Below, one piece after another: positions 34,246 through 39,488 of a stretch of 39,488 nt of DNA (positions within the stretch are counted from its first letter, which is position 1; each line of letters begins with the position of its first letter). Position numbers and translations under genes: made by a program. The stretch comes from JAYZDF01 sp036337945. GTDB lineage: Bacteria > Myxococcota > Kuafuiibacteriia > Kuafuiibacteriales > Kuafuiibacteriaceae. Under the pieces are notes generated by a model. That model was given only the letters and a program-made list of their open reading frames with translations, was not told the DNA's origin and did no database searches. The stretch lies in assembly GCA_036337945.1 (NCBI GenBank), contig JAYZDF010000131.1, positions 1 to 39,488 of the forward strand. Reading direction: 5' to 3'.

Positions 34246-35358
34246 CTATTCCGCGGTGAGTGCGTCGGTTTCGGCTTGGATTCCGTCGCCGGTCCATTCG
34301 TCGTCGCGGCTGGAGAGACCAGCCTTGGCGCGTTTGGCGGCGAGCTGACGGGCGGCCAGGTCGGCATGGGTGGAGAAGAACTGAAGCGAGTGACCGAGAT
34401 AGTCGTTGATGCTATCAAAGCCCTTTTCTTCCATCCATTTTTCGAGGTCTGCATTTAATTCGTCGATCATCTTGAATCCGCGAAGCATCGCGCCGGTGCA
34501 AATTTGGACCGTACTTGAACCGAGCAGAATGAACTGAATCGCATCCGCGGCGGTTTCAACGCCGCCAATCCCGCTGATGGTGATGCCGGTGTCTTTGAAC
34601 GCACGGCCGAGTTCCATCACGTGACGCAAAGCGATCGGCCGGACCGCCTGGGCAGAATACCCACCGGGCACGGTATAACCTTCGACTGTCGGTTGCGGTT
34701 TGAGCGTATCGAGATTCACACCAATAATGGAGAGAATCGTGTTGATCGCCGCAATACCGTCCGCACCACCGTCGACCGCAGATTGCGCGGGCATAGTAAT
34801 GTCAGTGATATTGGGCGTCATCTTCGCCCAAACCGGAATTGAAGAAACCTCCTTGACCCAGCCCACAACTTCTTCGGTGATTTCGCAGGACTGACCCATC
34901 GCTGCACCCATTCGACGCTCTGGAAGGCCATGCGGGCAGGAAAGATTGAGTTCAAAGCCGTCGACACCCGTTTCTTGGACTTCTGTCGCCATCTTTTGCC
35001 AGCGTTCTTTGTTGTATTCTTCCATAATGGACGCGATCAACATGCCATCAGGATGCTTCTCTTTGACCTCGCGGAACTCTTTCAGCCAAACGTCGTAAGG
35101 TCGGTCAGAAATCAACTCGATGTTTTCAAACCCTATGATTTCCCCGGTTTCTCGAGAGCGTAATTTTCCGTAACGAGGCGCTACATTGTGAACCTTGGAG
35201 TTATCCATGGAGATGGTCTTACAGACTACGCCGCCCCAGCCTCGCTCGAACGCGCGAGCGATCACTTTGCCGTTGGTTCCGGGTGGGCCCGACCCCAAGA
35301 CGAAGGGGTTTTTAAACTTCATACCGTTGACTTCAATTTCTAAACTCGGTTTTCCCAT
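34246..35358 (-). CDS. preA: PreA-like dihydropyrimidine dehydrogenase flavoprotein without Fe-S domain
   Basis: A 370-residue TIM-barrel flavoprotein of the dihydropyrimidine/dihydroorotate dehydrogenase family. The dihydropyrimidine-type signature NLSCPHG, with the catalytic Cys141, is followed by ERRMGAAMGQ. FMN-binding elements VWAKMTPN, GGYSAQAVRPIALR and ISGIGGVETAADA are visible. E. coli PreA and human DPD carry a C-terminal ferredoxin-like domain with two [4Fe-4S] clusters. Here the protein ends after a helical tail with no CxxCxxC motif, so electrons must come from another partner or directly. The reaction would be reduction of uracil or thymine (or the reverse). The ATG at 35358 has AAGGA upstream. 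It lies 14 bases after the aminotransferase gene. PreT is not in the window. Confidence 0.87.
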   Translation of the reverse strand: MGKPSLEIEVNGMKFKNPFVLGSGPPGTNGKVIARAFERGWGGVVCKTISMDNSKVHNVAPRYGKLRSRETGEIIGFENIELISDRPYDVWLKEFREVKEKHPDGMLIASIMEEYNKERWQKMATEVQETGVDGFELNLSCPHGLPERRMGAAMGQSCEITEEVVGWVKEVSSIPVWAKMTPNITDITMPAQSAVDGGADGIAAINTILSIIGVNLDTLKPQPTVEGYTVPGGYSAQAVRPIALRHVMELGRAFKDTGITISGIGGVETAADAIQFILLGSSTVQICTGAMLRGFKMIDELNADLEKWMEEKGFDSINDYLGHSLQFFSTHADLAARQLAAKRAKAGLSSRDDEWTGDGIQAETDALTAE

Positions 35359-35372
35359 GGTTATTTCCTTCT

Positions 35373-36680
35373 CTATTCTTTGGTGATCACTTCGAAGCTT
35401 TCTTCCATGATCTTGAGCGCATCTTGAATTTCGCCGGCCGTGATATTCATCGGTGGTGAAATACGAACCGTATTTCCGTAGAGGCCGCCTTTTCCAATCA
35501 ACAGCTTTCGCTTACGCGTTTCCGTAAACAAACGTCCCAGTATCTGCGGATTTGGGGTCCGGTCGCCAGCAGTTTCATCCACCACCAGCTCGATTGCCTG
35601 CATCAAACCCATACCGCGAACGTCACCGATCACTTTGGGAAATTTCTGCTGTAAAGCCTCAAGACCTTGACGCAGCTCATTTCCACGGTCTTCAACGTTC
35701 TGGAGTAAATTATTTTCTTCAATTTCTTCAAGGACCGCGGAGCCCGCCGCAACACAGATCGGATTTCCGCCGTAGGTCGAAATGGAGCCTTTGCCGTATG
35801 TTTCCGCAATCGCAGTTGTGGCCAAAGTCGCCGAGAGTGGGTAGCCGTTGGCAATGCCTTTGGCCATGGTCATAATGTCCGGTTCAACGCCAAACTGTTC
35901 GATACCCCACCATTTAGATCCCGTTCGACCAAAGCCCGTCTGCACTTCGTCTGCGATGTAGACGCCGCCATATTTGCGAACAATTTCAGACGCCAGCTTG
36001 TGGTAGTCCTTGTGGGGCACAATGAAGCCGCCCACGCCCATGATAGGCTCAGCGAGCATACCGGCAATGTGGCCGGTGGTGGTCGTCTGAATCAAGGCCT
36101 CGATATCTTGGGCGCATTCCAGCTCGCAGCTTTCTGGCTTTTGCTTGTAAGGACAACGATAGCAGTACGGCGGTGCAGCATGCTTAATTCCAGGAATCTG
36201 AGTCGGAACTCCGCGATAAGTGTGATGAGCCGTAAGAGACTGCGCAAGCATCGAGCGCCCGCTGTAGCCATGTCGTAATGCGACCAATTCCGTCGACTGC
36301 GCATGCGTTTGCGCAAGTGCAACCGCCGTTTCATCGGCCTCGGTTCCCGACGCGGTAAAAAATACTTTATCGAGATTTCCCGGGGTAATGCTGACCAACT
36401 TCTCAGCCAACTCAACCATAGGCAAAGCCGGATAGAGCGTCGAAACATGTCCTAACCGTTCCATCTGAGCCTGAACTTTCGCGTTAACGCGGTCGTTGGC
36501 GTGCCCAATGCTAACGGTCAGAATCCCACCAAAAAAATCAAGATACTGGGTCCCGTCGTGGTCAGTCACGTAAGAACCCTTGCCGTGATCTAGAGCGACT
36601 GCATCTTCACCATAAAAGTTGGCGGTGCACGGAAACATGACCGCGTCATGACGTGCTTTAACTTCTTTGTTTGTTGGCAT
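35373..36680 (-). CDS. PLP-dependent class III aminotransferase (beta-alanine/AGXT2-like)
   Basis: A 435-residue fold-type I PLP enzyme. YLDFFGGILTVSIGH is the N-terminal active-site loop, TASGTEADETA binds the PLP phosphate, and IADEVQTGFGRTG carries the conserved Asp. The Schiff-base lysine is in TMAKGIANGYP (K274), and STYGGNPI follows. A four-Cys segment (C173, C176, C185, C189) of the kind seen in several members of this family might bind a metal. Class III enzymes transfer amino groups of omega-amino acids. The position between a beta-ureidopropionase and PreA strongly suggests beta-alanine or 3-aminoisobutyrate with pyruvate, glyoxylate or 2-oxoglutarate; the acceptor cannot be read from sequence. 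The ATG at 36680 has a good AGGAGG site. Confidence 0.9.
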   Translation of the reverse strand: MPTNKEVKARHDAVMFPCTANFYGEDAVALDHGKGSYVTDHDGTQYLDFFGGILTVSIGHANDRVNAKVQAQMERLGHVSTLYPALPMVELAEKLVSITPGNLDKVFFTASGTEADETAVALAQTHAQSTELVALRHGYSGRSMLAQSLTAHHTYRGVPTQIPGIKHAAPPYCYRCPYKQKPESCELECAQDIEALIQTTTTGHIAGMLAEPIMGVGGFIVPHKDYHKLASEIVRKYGGVYIADEVQTGFGRTGSKWWGIEQFGVEPDIMTMAKGIANGYPLSATLATTAIAETYGKGSISTYGGNPICVAAGSAVLEEIEENNLLQNVEDRGNELRQGLEALQQKFPKVIGDVRGMGLMQAIELVVDETAGDRTPNPQILGRLFTETRKRKLLIGKGGLYGNTVRISPPMNITAGEIQDALKIMEESFEVITKE

Positions 36681-36689
36681 AAAGACCTC

Positions 36690-37565
36690 CTAAGGTAGTT
36701 GCTTCACCATCTTGTCATATGTGTCTGGACGACGGTCACGATAGAACTGCCAGGTTCGTCGAACCTCTTCGATCATATCGAAGTCACAGTCTGCGATGAT
36801 TAATTCGTCTTCTGTCTCGCTCGCTTCGGCCAAGAACTGACCGCGTGGATTACAGATATAAGATGTTCCGTAGAAACGGCCAATGTTCCAAGGAGCTTCG
36901 GTTCCAACGCGATTGCTCGCCGCCATGAAGTAACCATTCGCCACCGCATGTGCCGGTTGCTCAAGTTTCCAAAGATACTGCGATAGGCCCGCGACGGTCG
37001 CGGAGGGGTTAAACACAATCTCCGCGCCATTCAGGCCGAGAATACGCGCTCCTTCGGGGAAGTGACGGTCATAGCAGATGTAAACACCAACTTTCCCGTA
37101 CTTGGTATCGAAAACGGGATAGCCGAGGTTTCCAGGTTTGAAATAATATTTTTCCCAAAAGCCATGGGTTTGCGGAATGTGATTCTTTCGATACTTCCCG
37201 AGATAAGTTCCGTCCGCATCAATCACTGCCGCTGTGTTGTAATAGACGCCCGCCATCTCTCGTTCGTAGATGGGAACCACAATCACCATATTGTACTTCT
37301 TGGCGAGTTCCGCCATTCGGTCCGTGGTTGGTCCGGGAACCGCTTCTGCCGTATCGCACCAGTCAGGCGTTTGCGCTGGGCAAAAATAAGGTGTGGTAAA
37401 AATCTCTTGTAATCCGAGAATCTGAACTCCAGCCTGACCTGCTTTCTCTATCCAGGGGAGATGCTTGGCCTCCATCGCTTCCTGTACCGCTTTGACGTGT
37501 CCTTCACCTTCAGGGATAGGTGGGCACTCCAATTGAATTAGACCGACTTTTACGTTTCGGGGCAT
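36690..37565 (-). CDS. Beta-ureidopropionase / N-carbamoyl-beta-alanine amidohydrolase
   Basis: A 291-residue nitrilase-superfamily enzyme with the catalytic triad visible as Glu54 (LQEIF), Lys127 (GKYRKNHIP) and Cys164 (ICYDRHFPEG). The close pattern KNHIPQTHGFWEKYYFKPG is typical of N-carbamoyl-beta-alanine and N-carbamoylputrescine amidohydrolases. Beta-ureidopropionase is preferred from the PreA context. It releases beta-alanine, CO2 and ammonia from N-carbamoyl-beta-alanine, the third step of the reductive pyrimidine pathway. The ATG at 37565 has a strong AAGGAG site. It is the first gene of the leftward operon, 9 bases before the aminotransferase gene, and divergent from the aldehyde dehydrogenase gene. 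Confidence 0.88.
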   Translation of the reverse strand: MPRNVKVGLIQLECPPIPEGEGHVKAVQEAMEAKHLPWIEKAGQAGVQILGLQEIFTTPYFCPAQTPDWCDTAEAVPGPTTDRMAELAKKYNMVIVVPIYEREMAGVYYNTAAVIDADGTYLGKYRKNHIPQTHGFWEKYYFKPGNLGYPVFDTKYGKVGVYICYDRHFPEGARILGLNGAEIVFNPSATVAGLSQYLWKLEQPAHAVANGYFMAASNRVGTEAPWNIGRFYGTSYICNPRGQFLAEASETEDELIIADCDFDMIEEVRRTWQFYRDRRPDTYDKMVKQLP

Positions 37566-37608
37566 TTGAATCTCCTTCGCTTGTTCAAAAATGAATGTTG
37601 AAGTCGTT

Positions 37609-37638
37609 TGTCTATCGAGAGCCCGGGAGCACTGTCAA
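37609..37638 (-). promoter_or_regulatory. Candidate promoter of the pyrimidine/beta-alanine operon
   Basis: On the minus strand a perfect TTGACA (37638 to 37633) is followed after 18 bases by TAGACA (37614 to 37609; 3 of 6 to the -10 consensus). The leader to the ATG at 37565 would be about 37 bases and contains the strong ribosome binding site. The match is moderate. Confidence 0.3.
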
Positions 37639-37695
37639 GTTCACAAGGATTCTTCATACATTCGATTACATGTACGCACCCTAATTCTGTTCAGC

Positions 37696-37723
37696 TTGAC
37701 AAGCAAGAGGCGCTAGGTAGATT
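37696..37723 (+). promoter_or_regulatory. Candidate promoter of the aldehyde dehydrogenase gene
   Basis: A perfect TTGACA (37696-37701) and TAGATT (37718-37723; 4 of 6 to the -10 consensus) are separated by 16 bases. The predicted transcription start, about 37730, is almost at the ATG at 37734, implying a very short or absent leader. Consistent with this, no clear Shine-Dalgarno precedes the ATG. Confidence 0.35.
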
Positions 37724-37733
37724 TCCAGGGCTT

Positions 37734-39227
37734 ATGACGAATGCGAACCACGAGAAATTACTGAACTTTATTGACGGAGAATGGTGTGATTCTTCATCGG
37801 GTGAGACGACCGACAACGTGAATCCATCAGATACGCGACATGTGCTCGGTCCATGCGTACGATCGACCAAAGAGGATACAGAACGGGCGATCGCAGCCGC
37901 AAAATCCGCCCAAACCGACTGGAGAAGAACACCCGCTCCGGTTCGAGGACGAGTCATCGCAAAAGCAACGCAGTTGATGATCGATCGTAAACAAGAACTC
38001 GCAGAGGCCTTATGTCTTGAAGAAGGAAAGATTCTTCCTGAAGCACTGGGCGAAGTACAAAAATCAATAAACGTTCTAGAATTTATGACGGGCGAATCGC
38101 GCCGGTTGAACGGTCAAACGATCCCGTCAGAAATGCCCAAGACCTTCGCGTACACAGTTCGCGCACCACTCGGTGTCGCTGGATTGATCACGCCTTGGAA
38201 TTTTCCGGTCTGTATTCCAGTTTGGAAAATCGCACCCGCGCTGCTCACCGGGAACACGGTCGTGTTCAAACCGGCGCCCCTGACCCCATGGACCGCCAAA
38301 CTTGTCACCGAAATCTTCGCAGAAGCAGGTGCTCCGAAAGGAACCATCAATCTGGTTCATGGAGAAGGACATGATGTCGGCCAAACGATTGTTGATCATC
38401 CTGATGTCCCCGCACTGTCGTTTACGGGTTCGAACCAAGTCGGCACCGCAGTGTACGAAGCCGGCGCAGCGCGTTTGAAAAAAGTGCAATGCGAAATGGG
38501 CGGCAAAAATCCCATTATTGTTTTGGATGACGCAGACATCGGTCTTGCAGCAGCGGCGACCGCGATGGGTGCGTTCGGTTCAACCGGTCAACGCTGCACC
38601 GCAACCAGTCGCGCGATTGTTCACGAAAGTGTCGCGGATGAATATGTTGCGAAAGTTTTGGCGCTTGCGGAACAAGTCAAAGTCGGAAACGGCATGCACG
38701 AAGGAATTACGATGGGACCGTCCGTAGGCGAAGCCCAAATGAAGAAGGTTCTTTCGTACCACGAAGTCGCCAAGGAAGAAGGCGTGAAGTGTCTCATTGG
38801 CGGAACGCGTTTGACCGACGGTGATTTGGCGCACGGCTATTACACAGCGCCCACCATTTACGACCACGTCGATTATAAAAGCCGTATTGGACAAGAAGAG
38901 ATCTTCGGACCAGTCCTTTCAGTGATTCGGGTCAAAAGCTGGGAAGAAGCCATTGAAGCCGCGAACAGCGTTGAATTTGGTCTGACCTCATCGGTATTTA
39001 CTAACAACGTCGCGAAAGCCATGGAGTATGTCGACGAAATAGAAACCGGCATGCTGCATGTCAACTCGGCGACCGTTGGTGGTGAGTCTCAGCTACCCTT
39101 TGGTGGTATCAAAGCAACGGGTGTCGGCCAACGAGAGATGGGCCCCACGGCCATTGACTTCTTTACAGAATGGAAGACAGTGTACGTTGATTACACCGGT
39201 CAAAAGCGAGAGTCGAAAATTTACTAG
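37734..39227 (+). CDS. NAD(P)-dependent aldehyde (semialdehyde) dehydrogenase
   Basis: A 497-residue aldehyde dehydrogenase superfamily member. The motifs are complete: GLITPWNFPV (cofactor/substrate), FKPAPLTPWTA, SFTGSNQVG (Rossmann), EMGGKNP with the general-base Glu, GQRCTATSR with the catalytic Cys, and EEIFGPVLSV. The GQRCTATSR form resembles 2-oxoglutarate-semialdehyde and related dehydrogenases, not the CoA-acylating methylmalonate-semialdehyde type. Its divergent position next to a beta-alanine operon suggests oxidation of a semialdehyde such as malonate semialdehyde; that is inference. The ATG at 37734 gives the normal family length, while a TTG at 37608 would add 42 residues without similarity. 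The stop overlaps the next minus-strand gene by 4 bases (CTAG). Confidence 0.9.
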   Translation: MTNANHEKLLNFIDGEWCDSSSGETTDNVNPSDTRHVLGPCVRSTKEDTERAIAAAKSAQTDWRRTPAPVRGRVIAKATQLMIDRKQELAEALCLEEGKILPEALGEVQKSINVLEFMTGESRRLNGQTIPSEMPKTFAYTVRAPLGVAGLITPWNFPVCIPVWKIAPALLTGNTVVFKPAPLTPWTAKLVTEIFAEAGAPKGTINLVHGEGHDVGQTIVDHPDVPALSFTGSNQVGTAVYEAGAARLKKVQCEMGGKNPIIVLDDADIGLAAAATAMGAFGSTGQRCTATSRAIVHESVADEYVAKVLALAEQVKVGNGMHEGITMGPSVGEAQMKKVLSYHEVAKEEGVKCLIGGTRLTDGDLAHGYYTAPTIYDHVDYKSRIGQEEIFGPVLSVIRVKSWEEAIEAANSVEFGLTSSVFTNNVAKAMEYVDEIETGMLHVNSATVGGESQLPFGGIKATGVGQREMGPTAIDFFTEWKTVYVDYTGQKRESKIY

Positions 39228-39488
39228 CCTCGGACGGCACACTGAAGGTTGCGACCGCCGGGATACTTTGAGGCGCAAGCATTGATGGCCTCAAGACTGC
39301 AAATATTCATCGCCTCGATGCATTCCACATAGGCCTCAAATTGTCGGAGCTTTCCTTCGCTACAATTATCGAGATTGGCCTCACACATCATATCCGGTTG
39401 AAAGACGACTCCGGTTCCGTCGCACATTCTGGTAAGAACCCGGTCGCGGCGTTGGCATAGATTCGCGCAGGCGGACATCGACATGATG
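39224..39488 (-). CDS. C-terminal part of a Cys-rich exported-type protein (truncated by window edge)
   Basis: The last ~88 residues of a protein whose frame remains open to the right edge; an ATG at 39484 is in frame but is probably internal. The visible part contains about nine cysteines at regular spacing (ACANLC, RMC, MMC, DNC, VEC, NIC, NAC, LQC), suggesting a small disulfide-bonded helical domain. Such Cys-rich tails follow lipoprotein signals in many Myxococcota-like proteins; the signal itself would be outside the window. Function unknown. The stop codon overlaps that of the convergent aldehyde dehydrogenase within a CTAG. Confidence 0.6.
   Translation of the reverse strand, partial: IMSMSACANLCQRRDRVLTRMCDGTGVVFQPDMMCEANLDNCSEGKLRQFEAYVECIEAMNICSLEAINACASKYPGGRNLQCAVRG

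Noticed and set aside
37608..37733. Upstream TTG start for the aldehyde dehydrogenase
   Set aside because: The added 42 residues do not resemble the family N-terminus, and the segment holds a perfect -35 box.

Overview
The window is a single bacterial chromosomal segment with mid-range base composition. It has no rRNA, tRNA, CRISPR array, insertion sequence or phage gene that I can see. Several features suggest a Myxococcota- or Bradymonadota-like organism (formerly grouped with the deltaproteobacteria): a giant modular secreted protein, FG-GAP lipoproteins, short Cys-rich 'DCGxxxxC' motifs, a DUF1549/DUF1501 exported pair, a PilT-type ATPase and a GldG/DUF4340 ABC system. This placement is inference from gene content only.

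Layout. 1-1611: the 3' end of an exonuclease III gene, convergent with an AmmeMemoRadiSam-type radical SAM gene. 1612-2189: a 578-bp stretch with no convincing gene. 2190-14756: one gene for a ~4,190-residue secreted protein. It has nine copies of a ~195-residue module, three of them packaged in a PKD + Ig-like + module super-repeat, then three LamG-like domains, HYR-like domains and a helical C-terminus. 14766-16309: a small double-membrane-segment protein and an unrecognised probable lipoprotein, separated by a CRP-like palindrome. 16456-20179: a three-gene operon (DUF1549-type haem protein, lipoprotein, Tat-exported DUF1501 protein) ending in a strong hairpin terminator. 20252-23977: a divergent FG-GAP beta-propeller lipoprotein. 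23974-26194: a PilT-like ATPase with an extra N-terminal domain, followed 4 bp later by a phospholipase-D-fold nuclease. 26305-26949: an unrecognised protein. 26987-32303: fabI, ABC ATPase, permease, GldG-like and DUF4340 genes, joined by abutting or 4-base overlapping stop/start junctions. 32396-37565: a reductive pyrimidine/beta-alanine operon (beta-ureidopropionase, class III aminotransferase, PreA-like dihydropyrimidine dehydrogenase, NCS2 nucleobase permease, gamma-glutamylcyclotransferase-like protein). 37734-39227: a divergent aldehyde dehydrogenase. 39224-39488: the end of a Cys-rich protein running off the window.

How the genes may work together. The right-hand part is metabolic: uracil/thymine uptake and reduction, N-carbamoyl-beta-alanine hydrolysis, transamination to a semialdehyde, and possibly oxidation by the divergent dehydrogenase. 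Dihydropyrimidinase and the electron-transfer partner PreT are not in the window. The left and central parts are dominated by cell-surface and exported proteins. The least explained elements are the nine-copy module with an invariant vicinal cysteine pair, the PilT-like/PLD nuclease pair, and the PreA-like enzyme without an iron-sulfur domain.
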